Counted from the stretch's first letter, positions 1-9,891 are shown. The stretch: DNA of 64,000 nucleotides from DAOTYH01 sp034435015 (GCA_034435015.1 DAOTYH010000007.1:23565-87564); one strand, 5' to 3'. Notes: generated by a model from the sequence alone, not told the origin. Made by a program: numbers and translations.

Positions 1-16
1 TAGAAAGAGACGACCA

Positions 17-1276
17 ATGGCAAAGGTACGAGTTGTCATCACAGGACTTGGAGTTGTATGTCCGCTTGGCAATGAGGTCAACACCACATGGCGGACACTT
101 CTCGAAGGGCAATCTGGTGTAGGGCCGATCACGCTTTTCGATCCTTCAGACCTTAAGACCCGCTTCGCCGCCGAGGTCAAAGACTTTGACGCTCAGGCCC
201 TTTTCGGCACACGCGAAGCAAGGCGTATGGATCGATTCACACAGTTTGCGCTGGCGGCGGCCCTACAGGCCGTTCAAGACAGCGGCCTTCAGTTTACATC
301 CTCAGAGTCTGACCGGGCCGGTGTGGTAATGGGTAGCGGTATCGGCGGAGTATCTACTATGCTGGTTGAGACCGAAAAGATGCTCCAGCAAGGCCCGCAA
401 TGGGTCAGCCCTCACCTAGTGCCTATGATGTTGCCCGACACAGCCCCCGCTAAGATCGCCATAGAACTGGGTCTGCGCGGCCCCAACATGAGCATCGCTA
501 CTGCCTGTGCCTCATCCAGCAATGCCATTGGGGAAGCCGCCGCCATGATCCGGCATGGAGTTGCTGATGTCATGATCAGCGGCGGGGCAGAAGCAGGCAT
601 TAACAAACTGGCAATAGCTGGTTTTGGCAATATGGGCGCACTATCCCAGCGCAACGATGACCCGCAACGGGCATCACGTCCCTTCGACAAGGATCGGGAT
701 GGGTTTGTGGCAGGTGAAGGAGCGGCCGTGCTCATCCTCGAAAGCGAGGAACATGCCTGCCGCCGTGGCGCACGTATCTACGCGGAAGTACTGGGTTATG
801 GGGCCTCAGCGGATGCCTTCCATATTACAGCCCCCCTCGAAACAGGAGAGGGTGCTGTGTTGGCTATGCAGACTGCACTCAAAGATGCAGGTATTCAGCC
901 TGAGGCAGTCAATTACCTGAACGCTCATGGCACCAGTACCTCTCTGAATGACAAAGCGGAGACTAAAGCTGTCAAACAGGTATTTGGCGAAGCCGCCTAC
1001 CATCTGCCCATTAGCTCAACCAAGAGCATGACCGGTCATCTGCTTGGCGCAGCCGGCGCACTGGAAGCGCTTTTCTGCGTCAAGACGATTGAGACAGGAT
1101 ACATCCCGCCCACCATCAACTACGAAACACCCGATCCAGACTGCGATTTGGACTATGTGCCCAATCAGATGCGCCGACAACCGGTCGCCGTGGCGATGTC
1201 CAATTCGTTCGGTTTTGGGGGACACAATGCCTGCCTGATACTGGGGCAGTACAACAGTGGGAGCACAAATGCCTGA
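17..1276 (+). CDS. fabF: 3-oxoacyl-[ACP] synthase II (KAS II)
   Basis: Condensing enzyme of type II fatty acid synthesis; it extends acyl-ACP with malonyl-ACP in the cytoplasm. The 419-residue length is normal for FabF. The catalytic triad is visible: Cys164 in TACASSSNA, His304 in NAHGTS and His341 in MTGH, with the supporting Lys336. The start follows a purine-rich stretch (aaagagacg), and only 16 bases precede it, so an upstream partner such as acpP cannot be seen. The last bases overlap the start of the KAS III gene, so the two are probably translated together. Identification is firm; KAS I versus KAS II specificity is inferred from the N-terminal pattern (VVITGLGVV) and length. Confidence 0.95.
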   Translation: MAKVRVVITGLGVVCPLGNEVNTTWRTLLEGQSGVGPITLFDPSDLKTRFAAEVKDFDAQALFGTREARRMDRFTQFALAAALQAVQDSGLQFTSSESDRAGVVMGSGIGGVSTMLVETEKMLQQGPQWVSPHLVPMMLPDTAPAKIAIELGLRGPNMSIATACASSSNAIGEAAAMIRHGVADVMISGGAEAGINKLAIAGFGNMGALSQRNDDPQRASRPFDKDRDGFVAGEGAAVLILESEEHACRRGARIYAEVLGYGASADAFHITAPLETGEGAVLAMQTALKDAGIQPEAVNYLNAHGTSTSLNDKAETKAVKQVFGEAAYHLPISSTKSMTGHLLGAAGALEALFCVKTIETGYIPPTINYETPDPDCDLDYVPNQMRRQPVAVAMSNSFGFGGHNACLILGQYNSGSTNA

Positions 1277-2429
1277 GCAACACCGTGCTCGTAAGGAACC
1301 AGATAACGGCCGCTATGCTCATGTGATCGGCTGGGGTATTGAAGTGCCTGAGCGTGTGCTGACCAACCACGACTTGGAACAGATGGTAGAAACATCAGAT
1401 GAGTGGATAACAGAACGTACAGGCATCAAAGAGCGCCGCCTCGCTGATGGACGCGACAACACCGTGACACTGGGACTGCGTGCCGCACGTCAGGCACTCC
1501 GGCAGGCCAATGTCCTGCCAGATGAGTTGGACCTGATCATAGTGGCCACTTCATCACTGACTTACCTGTTCCCGGCCACCGCCTGCCTGATTCAGGATCA
1601 ACTGGGGGCAACTCGTGCAGGGGCTTTCGATGTGTTGGCGGCCTGTACCGGCTTCATCTATGCTCTAGGGATCGCCGCCGCTCAGATCAAGTCAGGTGCC
1701 ATTGACACTGCGCTCGTCATTGGCACAGAGACATTAAGCCGTCTGGTAGACTGGAACGATCGAGGAACCTGTATCCTGTTCGGCGACGGCGCTGGCGCAT
1801 TTGTAGTACAAGCCAGCGACATACCGGGAGGCATACACGAAGTAGTCCTTCACTCGGATGGTTCGGGCGGGGACTTGCTCTATGCTTATTCGGGAATGCG
1901 CTCAGGCTGGGATGGTGCTTCACCCCCACCTCAGGTCAATATATTCATGAACGGACGGGAGGTATTCCGCTTTGCTTCACGCGTGATGGTTACAGCTACG
2001 CAGGAAGTTATTGCCCGTGCCGGGGTAAAGCTAGACGACATCGCCCTCATCGTCCCTCATCAGGCCAACCTGCGTATCATCGAGGCGGCGGCACGCGGCC
2101 TCAAACTGCCGCTGGAACGGTTTATGATCAACATTGAGCGTTATGGGAACACCTCTACCGCTTCGATCCCTATTGCAATTGTCGAAGCTGTTCAGTCAGG
2201 ACGGATCAAGCCGAACGATAAAATCCTGCTGGTTGGATTCGGCGCTGGGTTGACATGGGGCGCCGCCCTGATCGAGTGGGCTGTCAAGCCTACCCCCATT
2301 TCCTACGCAAGGGACATCCTCCGCGAAGGGTGGTATATCCTTGCCCGTGTACGTTCCCTGCTACTGCGTTTGGTGCGGTTTATAGAAGCCCTTCTCTTCA
2401 GCTCCCCCGATCCATCGCGCAGGAAGTAA
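1269..2429 (+). CDS. fabH: 3-oxoacyl-[ACP] synthase III (KAS III) with C-terminal extension
   Basis: Initiates fatty acid synthesis by condensing acetyl-CoA (or another short acyl-CoA) with malonyl-ACP. The Cys-His-Asn triad is present: Cys126 in AACTGF, His264 in PHQAN and Asn294 in YGNTS. I chose the ATG at 1269 because a gggag ribosome site sits about 5 bases upstream and the start overlaps the fabF stop; a GTG at 1257 is the longer alternative. The protein carries about 50 residues after the usual FabH end (roughly residues 335-386), rich in Leu and Arg with an amphipathic or membrane-touching look. That tail is not part of the standard fold and its role is unknown. Confidence 0.9.
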   Translation: MPEQHRARKEPDNGRYAHVIGWGIEVPERVLTNHDLEQMVETSDEWITERTGIKERRLADGRDNTVTLGLRAARQALRQANVLPDELDLIIVATSSLTYLFPATACLIQDQLGATRAGAFDVLAACTGFIYALGIAAAQIKSGAIDTALVIGTETLSRLVDWNDRGTCILFGDGAGAFVVQASDIPGGIHEVVLHSDGSGGDLLYAYSGMRSGWDGASPPPQVNIFMNGREVFRFASRVMVTATQEVIARAGVKLDDIALIVPHQANLRIIEAAARGLKLPLERFMINIERYGNTSTASIPIAIVEAVQSGRIKPNDKILLVGFGAGLTWGAALIEWAVKPTPISYARDILREGWYILARVRSLLLRLVRFIEALLFSSPDPSRRK

Positions 2430-2446
2430 ACAATGCACATAAAGAA

Positions 2447-2480
2447 CAGGGCGGCTACAGAAAGCCGCCCTGTGTTTTAA
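2447..2480. terminator. Bidirectional terminator between fabH and tyrS
   Basis: A 10-bp GC-rich stem (cagggcggct with agccgccctg, loop of 6) is followed by tgtttt on the + strand. It lies between two convergent genes, 18 bases after the fabH stop and just past the tyrS stop, so it can serve both. Confidence 0.8.
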
Positions 2481-2483
2481 CAA

Positions 2484-3710
2484 CTATTCACCGCGCACGC
2501 GCAAGAACTTACGGGTGCCCACCTTAATAACAACGTCCTGACCGGCAGGAAGCTCAAGGTGGTAATGAATGTCACCGATCTTCTCCCCGTCAACACGGAT
2601 GCCGCCCTGTTTGATCAGGCGCCGCCCTTCTCCCTTACTGGAAACAAGACCTGCCTCAGCGATGAGGTCAACCAACTCTACTCTGCCATGAACAACCCGT
2701 TCAGGCATCTCATCCGGGATTTCCTTCTTTCGATGTACCGTGATGAAGTGCTCTTCGGCATTCTGAGCCGCTTCTTCACCATGAAAGATAGCCACGATCT
2801 GGCGAGCCAGCGCCATCTTGACTTCCATTGGGCGTGTCTGTAAGTCCTGCTCAAGTTGTCGTAACTGCTCAGCCCCCCAGCCCAGCAACAATTTATGGTA
2901 AACAGGCATAGCCTTATCTGGCACGCTCATCAGCTTACCATACATGTCCTCCGGCGTACTCATAATGGGAATATGGTTGCCCAGCGACTTACTCATCTTC
3001 ACTTCGCCGTCCGTGCCGGGCAGACTCTCTCCCATGATAATTGCCACCATCGGACGCTGTCCCATCGCCTCTTGCAGTTTGCGTCCTGCCACGACAATAT
3101 TGAAGAGCTGGTCAGCGCCTCCAACCTGCACGTCCGTCTCCTGTGCTACGGCGTCGTAAGCCTGCATCAGCGAGTAGAATGTTTCATGCAGGTAGATCGG
3201 CTCACCTGCTTCCAACCGCTTATGAAAGTTGTCACGTGCCAGAAACTGCTGTACTGTAAAGTTCGAGCCGATTCGGATCAAGTCTGCAAAGGTCAGGCCA
3301 GCCAGCCATTCAGCGTTATAGCGAATGCGCGTCTTTGACCGATCCAGTATCTTGAACGCCTGCTCAGCGTAGGTCTGCGCATTGCGTTCCACCTCTTCTG
3401 GAGTTAGCTGAGCACGCGCCTTATCCTTATCCGACGGATCACCGATCAGGCTGGTGAATGTGCCAATCAGAAAGGTCACATCATGCCCCAGTTCCTGAAA
3501 CTGACGCAACTTGCGCATGGTGATCGTGTGCCCTAGATGGAGATCGGTTGTACGTGGGTCGTAGCCGCAGTATACCTTGAGCCGCTTCCCCGTCTGCTCA
3601 CATTCGATGAGACGCTCACGCAACTCAGCCCGCATCACCTCAGCCGTGTGAGTATCGCCGTAGCCTGTACCCTGCATCAACAATTCAACTTGCTCGTCTA
3701 TTGACAACAT
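2484..3710 (-). CDS. tyrS: Tyrosyl-tRNA synthetase
   Basis: Class I aminoacyl-tRNA synthetase that charges tRNA-Tyr. The HIGH signature is HLGH at residues 58-61 and the KMSKS loop is at residues 238-242. The C-terminal part (about 340-408) looks like an S4 RNA-binding domain, with the pattern KGEGRRLIKQGGIRV. The length of 408 residues fits the bacterial TyrS type with an S4 tail. It is transcribed divergently from alaS; a promoter can be read in the 234-base gap. No T-box leader is obvious. Confidence 0.95.
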   Translation of the reverse strand: MLSIDEQVELLMQGTGYGDTHTAEVMRAELRERLIECEQTGKRLKVYCGYDPRTTDLHLGHTITMRKLRQFQELGHDVTFLIGTFTSLIGDPSDKDKARAQLTPEEVERNAQTYAEQAFKILDRSKTRIRYNAEWLAGLTFADLIRIGSNFTVQQFLARDNFHKRLEAGEPIYLHETFYSLMQAYDAVAQETDVQVGGADQLFNIVVAGRKLQEAMGQRPMVAIIMGESLPGTDGEVKMSKSLGNHIPIMSTPEDMYGKLMSVPDKAMPVYHKLLLGWGAEQLRQLEQDLQTRPMEVKMALARQIVAIFHGEEAAQNAEEHFITVHRKKEIPDEMPERVVHGRVELVDLIAEAGLVSSKGEGRRLIKQGGIRVDGEKIGDIHYHLELPAGQDVVIKVGTRKFLRVRGE

Positions 3711-3763
3711 CGAATCAGCGCCCTTTCATGAGAGTGTGAGAGCATAGCGCCCGTTTTGCGTCA

Positions 3764-3792
3764 ATGGTAAATAGCTGTGAAAGGCTTGTCAA
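3764..3792 (-). promoter_or_regulatory. Putative sigma70 promoter of tyrS
   Basis: On the minus strand a perfect TTGACA (3787-3792) is followed after 17 bases by TACCAT (3764-3769). The -10 box is weak (four of six matches to TATAAT), but spacing and position, about 55 bases from the tyrS start, fit. Confidence 0.5.
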
Positions 3793-3852
3793 TAGGGCCA
3801 TGCACACAAACAAGCCGATCCCAGACTCCCTTACTGCCCCCGTGTATCTTCG

Positions 3853-3881
3853 TTGTCAGCCCTATGGCGATTGCGTATAAT
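3853..3881 (+). promoter_or_regulatory. Sigma70-type promoter of alaS
   Basis: TTGTCA (3853-3858), a 17-base spacer and a perfect TATAAT (3876-3881). The transcript would start about 57 bases before alaS. Between this and the tyrS promoter no further gene is seen. Confidence 0.75.
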
Positions 3882-3944
3882 CTCACCCAGTATCGAGCGA
3901 GAGACATTATCCCAATAATATGATGAAAGCGGTCAGCATCAGAA

Positions 3945-6668
3945 ATGAAACGAATGAACAGTGCTGAAATACGGCAGGCCTTCCTTGATTACTTCGCCCA
4001 GCGGGGACACCAGGTGGTGCCTTCCTCCTCTCTTGTGCCGGGCAATGACCCTACTTTGCTCTTCACTAACGCAGGCATGGTTCAGTTCAAGGATGTCTTT
4101 CTAGGGCTGGACAAGCGCCCTTATAAACGGGCCACAACCGCCCAGAAGTGCATGCGCATCAGCGGCAAACACAACGACCTAGAGAATGTAGGCCCCTCCC
4201 CGCGTCACCATACCTTCTTCGAGATGCTAGGCAACTTTAGCTTTGGGGACTATTTTAAACGCGATGCCATCCGCTTCGGTTATGAATTACTGACTCAAGT
4301 TTATAACCTGCCGCCGGAACGTCTTGCTTTTACCGTCTATGCCAGTGACGATGAGGCTTACGACATCTGGACAAAGGACATAGGGGTTGATCCTGCCCGT
4401 GTGGCCCGGATGGGGGCCAAAACCAACTTCTGGCAGATGGCCGAAACCGGCCCCTGCGGCCCTACCTCCGAGATCCATTGGGATAGGATGCCTGAGCGTG
4501 GTGTTGCCTCTATTCAAGATGACTTACTGTCTGAGAGCGACCGCTTCCTCGAACTGTGGAATCTGGTATTTATGCAGTTCAATCGCACCCAGCCCGACCC
4601 GGCTCACACCGGCCAATATGATGAACCGTTGCCGGCCCCCGGTGTAGATACAGGCATGGGCTTTGAGCGTATCGTAGCCGTGCTTCAAGGTGTAGAAGCC
4701 AATTACGACACAGACCTGTTTACCGACATCATGGATGCCACCCAGCGCATCCTAGGGCATGACAACGATTTCCGCACAGAACATCAGGTTGCCTACCGCG
4801 TGATTGCGGATCACACCCGTGCCGCCGCTTTTCTAATCGCTGATGGCGTTAATCCGGGGACAACCGGACGCGAATATGTCACCCGGATGTTGATCCGTCG
4901 TGCATGGCGCTTTGCTCACGACATGGGAGTCAGAGAACCCTTCCTCTTCCAGGTTGCTGAGGCCGTCATTCAAAAGATGGGGGATGTCTACCCAGAGCTG
5001 GTTCAGTTCCGCGAAGCCATCCATTACCAGATCGCCAGCGAGGAACAACGCTTTATCCGCATGCTGGATAACTCGCTGGGCGTACTCGAAAACATGATCA
5101 ACAGCCTGATTGCTGATGAGCAATCCGAGATGTCAGGCCGGGATGCTTTCTTCCTCTATGCGACACACGGCTTGCCGTTTGAGATCACACGCGACCTGCT
5201 TCGTGAACGCAACCTCAGTGTAGACGAAGAGGGCTTCCGTGAGGAGATGCAACGCCACCGCGAAGAAGCAGGGAGCACAACGGGCGCATTTACCGATGTA
5301 TCAGTCTATCAAGGCGTGCTGGAATCACTCCAGCAGGGCGGCGCACTGGATAGTCAGGGGGTTATCTATAATCCCTATGACTACGATCATCTCAGCCTTA
5401 ACACACGGGTATTGGCCATCATCAGTGGCGGTGAACGGGTTACGCAGGCTAGACAGGGCCAAAGGGTTGAGGTTGTTCTGGCCGAGACACCTTTCTATGT
5501 CGAGTCGGGCGGACAGGTCAGCGATACAGGCACAATCATCGGCGAAGGATGGCAGATACGCGTAGATGACATGCGCAAGCCGATTGGGGGGCTGATTGTC
5601 CATATTGGCGAGGTTATTTCTGGAGTAGTGACTGAGGGCGATCGGGCCGCCGCACAGGTAGATATAGCACGCCGCTGGGACATTATGCGCAACCACACCG
5701 CTACACATCTGCTCCACGCGGCGCTACGCAACGTTCTAGGTGAACATGTTAGGCAGAAAGGCTCACTTGTTGCCCCTGACCGCCTGCGCTTTGACTTCAC
5801 TCACAACGCCCCCATCTCACGCGACGAATTGGAGCGCATTACTGCTCAGGTCAACGAGATGATCTTGGCCAATCAGCCGGTCAAGATCGTGTTCAAGTCT
5901 TTGGAGGAAGCCCGCCGTGAGGGCGCGATGGCCCTGTTCGGTGAGAAGTATGGAGATACTGTACGCACGGTCACTGTGCCACAACCCGAGTTACACGCCC
6001 ATCGCTACAGCTATGAGTTATGCGGCGGCACACACGTCCGCACCACTGCCGAGATCGGCCCCTTCTTGATCGTCAGCGAAGAGAGCAGCAGTGCAGGCGT
6101 ACGGCGTATGGTTGCCCTGACAGGGCGCGGCGCCCAACAGGCCATTCAGAAACGGCTATCCATACTGGACGGCGTAGCCGCAAAGGTGGGGAGTGACCTA
6201 GACTCGCTGGAAATCAAGGTAGAGAGCCTGCTACAAGACCTGAGAACTGCCCAGCAAACCATCGCTCAACTCAATCAGCAGATAGCCCAAACCCAGCTTG
6301 AGGACTTGCTAGCCCAAACTCAGGAAATCAACGGCATCAAGGTACTGGCCGCTCAGGTCAATGCCTCCGATGCCGAACTGCTTTCCAAGATGGCCGACTG
6401 GTATCGAGAGCGTATCGCAACAGCAGGAGTAGTTATGCTGGGCAGTGAGATAGAAGGACGGGCTTTGCTGGTTGCGGCCATCACCCCCGATTTGGTTCAA
6501 CAGGGGTTACATGCTGGCAAATTGATCGGCCCTATTGCCAAGTTAGTCAAGGGCGGAGGCGGTGGGGGCAACCCCCGCTTCGCAACCGGCGGCGGCAAAG
6601 ACCCCTCAGCGTTGCCCCAAGCCCTCGCAGAGGTGGGCAAACTGGTAGCCGAGTCTCTTCAGAAATAG
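3945..6668 (+). CDS. alaS: Alanyl-tRNA synthetase
   Basis: Class II synthetase that charges and proofreads tRNA-Ala. The 907-residue protein has the catalytic core at the N terminus (about 1-450), the editing domain with the zinc-binding HxxxH (His584, His588) and CGGTH (Cys693-His697), and a C-terminal coiled-coil plus C-Ala domain ending in a Gly-rich segment around residue 870. Two ATGs lie 9 bases apart (3945 and 3954); the family usually starts near the second, and neither has a strong ribosome site. It heads a run of co-directional genes through 10831. Confidence 0.96.
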   Translation: MKRMNSAEIRQAFLDYFAQRGHQVVPSSSLVPGNDPTLLFTNAGMVQFKDVFLGLDKRPYKRATTAQKCMRISGKHNDLENVGPSPRHHTFFEMLGNFSFGDYFKRDAIRFGYELLTQVYNLPPERLAFTVYASDDEAYDIWTKDIGVDPARVARMGAKTNFWQMAETGPCGPTSEIHWDRMPERGVASIQDDLLSESDRFLELWNLVFMQFNRTQPDPAHTGQYDEPLPAPGVDTGMGFERIVAVLQGVEANYDTDLFTDIMDATQRILGHDNDFRTEHQVAYRVIADHTRAAAFLIADGVNPGTTGREYVTRMLIRRAWRFAHDMGVREPFLFQVAEAVIQKMGDVYPELVQFREAIHYQIASEEQRFIRMLDNSLGVLENMINSLIADEQSEMSGRDAFFLYATHGLPFEITRDLLRERNLSVDEEGFREEMQRHREEAGSTTGAFTDVSVYQGVLESLQQGGALDSQGVIYNPYDYDHLSLNTRVLAIISGGERVTQARQGQRVEVVLAETPFYVESGGQVSDTGTIIGEGWQIRVDDMRKPIGGLIVHIGEVISGVVTEGDRAAAQVDIARRWDIMRNHTATHLLHAALRNVLGEHVRQKGSLVAPDRLRFDFTHNAPISRDELERITAQVNEMILANQPVKIVFKSLEEARREGAMALFGEKYGDTVRTVTVPQPELHAHRYSYELCGGTHVRTTAEIGPFLIVSEESSSAGVRRMVALTGRGAQQAIQKRLSILDGVAAKVGSDLDSLEIKVESLLQDLRTAQQTIAQLNQQIAQTQLEDLLAQTQEINGIKVLAAQVNASDAELLSKMADWYRERIATAGVVMLGSEIEGRALLVAAITPDLVQQGLHAGKLIGPIAKLVKGGGGGGNPRFATGGGKDPSALPQALAEVGKLVAESLQK

Positions 6669-6723
6669 CCGGAGCAGGCCACAAAGCGGCAGGGTATATG
6701 CTTAACCCTGATGGGATAGGGCG

Positions 6724-8259
6724 GTGAAAGAACAGCTTATCTATCTGGAGCCGCATGACGACGTAACCTCAGTCCGTGACAAGCTGGGATGGGTGCGGGC
6801 CGCTCGAACGTTGTTGATCTTCCCTGATGATCCACGCCAGCGCATCTTGCAGAGCAAACTTGAACTACTGCTTGTACAACGCGAGGCAACCCGCGTTCGG
6901 ACACAATTGGCTTTGATCACCCGTGACCCGGTCGTCATCGAGAACGCCCGCGAGCTTGGGATCGCCTGTTTTCGCTCAATTGAGGCCAGCCGCAAGCACT
7001 ATTGGCACACCGAAATGGCTCGGCTGAAAGTACAGCGTACCGAGTTAGCCCAGCCCCTCGACCCGGGTCTTGTAGAAGCGGCCTCCCGTCTGCAACCAGC
7101 CCCCACGGAGACTCACTGGCACATGAATCGCGTGGCCGCAGTGTTACTGGTCGGGATTGTGGCAGTAACATTGCTGGCAGGTATTTACGTCATCCTTCCG
7201 GGCGCTACCATTTACCTTACGCCTGCTTCCAATCAGGTCACTGCGCTCACAACTGTTATCGCCGACCCGGCGGCTACACAGGTAGATGTGAGCAACGGCA
7301 TCATCCCAGCACGGATAGTAGGCGTCGAAGTACAAGGCTCTGCTACAATTGACACCACAGGCACCCGGCAACAACCCTCTGAAAAGGCACGAGGCGTGGC
7401 CCTGTTCACCAACCTGATCCCTGAACAGGTAACTATTCCCACCGGCACAGTGGTCCGAACCAGCGCCGCCGAGCCAGTGCGATTTGTGACTCTGGTTGAT
7501 GCTACATTGGCTGGCGAGGTTGGCGCGACCGTCGAAGTCCCCGTTGAAGCTGTTGAGGCTGGCTTTGGAGGAAATCTTCCCAGCAATCGCATCAACCAGA
7601 TTGAGGGAGTGTTATCCACACGGCTGGCCGTCACCAATCCAACGCCCACACGCGGAGGAGATGAGATCGAAGTGCGGGCTGTTTCTCAAGAAGACCATGA
7701 TCGGGTGCGGGCGCTCGTCCTCCAACAGCTACAACAACGGGCTTACGCTGAGATGCAGACTGATCCATACATCGCCCTTCTGGAAACCGAATTCGTGCCC
7801 ATTGAGTCGCTCTCAGTGGTATTGATTCAGGACGAAATCTATAGCGGATATGTAGGACAGGCCGCCGAACAGGTCAACCTGACCATGCGTGCCACTGTGC
7901 AGGGGGTCGCCATCAACGAGTTGTTTGCCCGTCAAGTTGTCTATGCCCGTTTGGCGGAGAAGGTAGGGCCGGGCTATCAGATCGGCCCTGCCTCATTAGT
8001 CTTTAGAAGGGGAGAGGCAACCCAGATCGATGAACAGCGAAGGGTCACGCTGATCATGCAGGGTGCTGGTGATGTGTTAGCCGCCATTGAGCCGGCTCAA
8101 GTACAGCAAATGGTACGCGGGCTGACAGTGCAAGAGGCGGCTCTGAGGCTGAACCGTGAATTGCCGCTGGCTGTGCCGCCGGTTATTCAGACATGGCCCT
8201 CATTCTGGCCGTTCATGCCAGTTCTGCCTCTGCGTATCCAAGTTGAAGTACAATCATGA
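6724..8259 (+). CDS. Baseplate-J-like membrane protein of unknown function
   Basis: A 511-residue protein of a type often annotated as baseplate J/gp47 family in Chloroflexota; its true role is not known. The first 130 residues are predicted cytoplasmic, with a ResA/PilT-unlike alpha-beta pattern that I do not recognise. One hydrophobic segment lies near residues 138-160 (VAAVLLVGIVAVTLLAGIYV). The rest would be outside the membrane and contains the VPVEAVEAGFGGNLPSN pattern typical of baseplate J-like domains, followed by repeated beta-rich stretches. The start is a GTG with a weak upstream purine run. Its stop overlaps the ruvX start (ATGA). No phage genes are nearby, so a viral tail role is unlikely; a role at the envelope is an inference from topology. 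Confidence 0.7.
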   Translation: MKEQLIYLEPHDDVTSVRDKLGWVRAARTLLIFPDDPRQRILQSKLELLLVQREATRVRTQLALITRDPVVIENARELGIACFRSIEASRKHYWHTEMARLKVQRTELAQPLDPGLVEAASRLQPAPTETHWHMNRVAAVLLVGIVAVTLLAGIYVILPGATIYLTPASNQVTALTTVIADPAATQVDVSNGIIPARIVGVEVQGSATIDTTGTRQQPSEKARGVALFTNLIPEQVTIPTGTVVRTSAAEPVRFVTLVDATLAGEVGATVEVPVEAVEAGFGGNLPSNRINQIEGVLSTRLAVTNPTPTRGGDEIEVRAVSQEDHDRVRALVLQQLQQRAYAEMQTDPYIALLETEFVPIESLSVVLIQDEIYSGYVGQAAEQVNLTMRATVQGVAINELFARQVVYARLAEKVGPGYQIGPASLVFRRGEATQIDEQRRVTLIMQGAGDVLAAIEPAQVQQMVRGLTVQEAALRLNRELPLAVPPVIQTWPSFWPFMPVLPLRIQVEVQS

Positions 8260-8726
8260 GCGAGTCGCGGCGTTTGATGGGAATCGACTATGGGGAGGCG
8301 CGTATCGGTGTAGCCTTGAGCGACCCGCTGGGCTTGTTTGCCAGACCGTACCGCGTGATCGTCCATACCAGCACACAAGATGATCTGGCATTGCTACGGG
8401 CAATTGCTGAGCAGGAACAGGTCACACGGGTAGTAGTAGGTCTGCCCACTGATTCACAAGGGAGAATTGGCTCACAGGCGCAAGCTGTCATCCGCTGGGC
8501 GCGCAAGCTGGCGCGAGCTGTCAGGTTACCAATCGTTTTCTGGGATGAGAGTTACTCATCTGCCGATGCACTTACCATAAGGCAGAGCAGTAGCAAAAGC
8601 AAGCGCAACAGATCAGAGCCGCTGGATGACATCGCCGCCGCCGCCATTCTTCAGGAGTATCTTGATGCAGGAGGAGCCGATCATGAGCCGGGTCAGCCGC
8701 TTGAAACGTTCTCAGACATCCCATAA
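8256..8726 (+). CDS. ruvX: Putative Holliday junction resolvase RuvX/YqgF
   Basis: RNase-H-fold nuclease family, linked in other bacteria to Holliday junction resolution and 16S rRNA 5'-end processing. The N-terminal GIDYGEARIGVA and the later VVGLP and WDESYSS motifs are characteristic, with the acidic residues Asp9 and the Asp in WDESYS visible. The 156-residue length is near normal (about 140). It overlaps its upstream neighbour by 4 bases and mltG by 44 bases. The order alaS, ruvX, mltG also occurs in Bacillus-type genomes. Confidence 0.9.
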   Translation: MSESRRLMGIDYGEARIGVALSDPLGLFARPYRVIVHTSTQDDLALLRAIAEQEQVTRVVVGLPTDSQGRIGSQAQAVIRWARKLARAVRLPIVFWDESYSSADALTIRQSSSKSKRNRSEPLDDIAAAAILQEYLDAGGADHEPGQPLETFSDIP

Positions 8727-9891
8727 AGGCCTGTCTCTGCGTGAAGTCGCCATGCGGCTGATCATTCTGATAGTAGTGATTGGGCTGATGGGATTGGCTT
8801 CTATTCTGTTGTTACGCAGCCTCAACCAGCGCGGCGACCCTGTAGCTGTCCAGTTCAATTTGAGCACTAACCCCTCCCTGAACCCAATCGAGGCAACAGT
8901 GCTGGGTATTTACCTGATGTCCAGCCAAGAAGCCCTCAGAACCCCCGCTGGCAATGATCCAACTGGTGTCACATTCGAGGTCAATCCCGGCGAGACCGCC
9001 AGCCAGATCGCCGACAACCTGCTGGCACGAGGACTGATCAGTGACACAACGCTATTCCGCAACTATCTGCGCTATTACGGCTTGGATGTGCAGATCGAGG
9101 CAGGCAGTTATTCGCTTGCTTCTACCATGACCATCCCAGAGATAGCGCTTGCACTGACTCACGCCATGCCTGCCGAGATCACAGTACGTATCACCGAGGG
9201 GTGGCGGAGAGAGCAGATCGCGGATTGGATTGACCAACAGCCAGACATCCCTTTCAGCGGGGCGGAATTTCTGTCAGCCACAGGAATCGGCGCCCCCCTA
9301 CCCTCTCAGATCACCTTTGCAGGCGAGATACCCCCCGGCTCTACTCTGGAGGGCTTCCTCTTCCCAGATACTTACCGACTGTCTGCCAATGCCACCGCTG
9401 ATGAACTTGTCAGTAAAATGCTTTCCAACTTCGACGCGCGGGTCACATCCCAGATGCGGCTTGATGCCGCCGCCCGTGGCCTAACGCTCTATCAAGTCGT
9501 TACTTTGGCTTCCATTGTGGAACGGGAAGCCGTTGTCGCTGACGAGCGGCCCATTATTGCCAGCGTTTACCTCAATCGGTTACTTGCCGGGATGCGTTTA
9601 GAAGCCGACCCGACTGTGCAGTATGCGATGGGCTATCAGGCTGACACAGGCCAATGGTGGAATCTAGGCCTAACCCAGAGTGACTACCTCAGTGTCGACT
9701 CGCCTTATAACACGTACCTGTACCCCGGATTGCCGCCCGGCCCGATAGCCAGTCCTGGCCTTAGTTCGATACAGGCCGTGATTTACCCGGCCCAGACACC
9801 TTACTTCTTCTTTCGTGCCGCCTGTGATGGGAGCGGACGGCATCTATTCGCTACCACTTTCGAGGAGCATGTCAATAATGCTTGCCCATAA
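8683..9891 (+). CDS. mltG: Endolytic transglycosylase MltG (YceG-like)
   Basis: Membrane-anchored lytic transglycosylase that cuts nascent glycan strands of peptidoglycan. The start at 8683 is supported by aggagg eight bases upstream; earlier in-frame ATGs lack this. One transmembrane segment near residues 25-45 (IILIVVIGLMGLASILLL) is followed by a LysM-like/YceG region. The catalytic Glu lies in ASIVERE around residue 290, and the family motif PYNTYLYPGLPPGPI is intact. Length of 402 residues is typical. Its end overlaps the following lipoprotein gene by 14 bases. Confidence 0.93.
   Translation: MSRVSRLKRSQTSHKGLSLREVAMRLIILIVVIGLMGLASILLLRSLNQRGDPVAVQFNLSTNPSLNPIEATVLGIYLMSSQEALRTPAGNDPTGVTFEVNPGETASQIADNLLARGLISDTTLFRNYLRYYGLDVQIEAGSYSLASTMTIPEIALALTHAMPAEITVRITEGWRREQIADWIDQQPDIPFSGAEFLSATGIGAPLPSQITFAGEIPPGSTLEGFLFPDTYRLSANATADELVSKMLSNFDARVTSQMRLDAAARGLTLYQVVTLASIVEREAVVADERPIIASVYLNRLLAGMRLEADPTVQYAMGYQADTGQWWNLGLTQSDYLSVDSPYNTYLYPGLPPGPIASPGLSSIQAVIYPAQTPYFFFRAACDGSGRHLFATTFEEHVNNACP

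Noticed and set aside
6724..8259. Prophage remnant, because of the baseplate-J-like domain
   Set aside because: No capsid, portal, terminase, integrase or lysis genes are near, and the gene is coupled to ruvX and has a membrane anchor.
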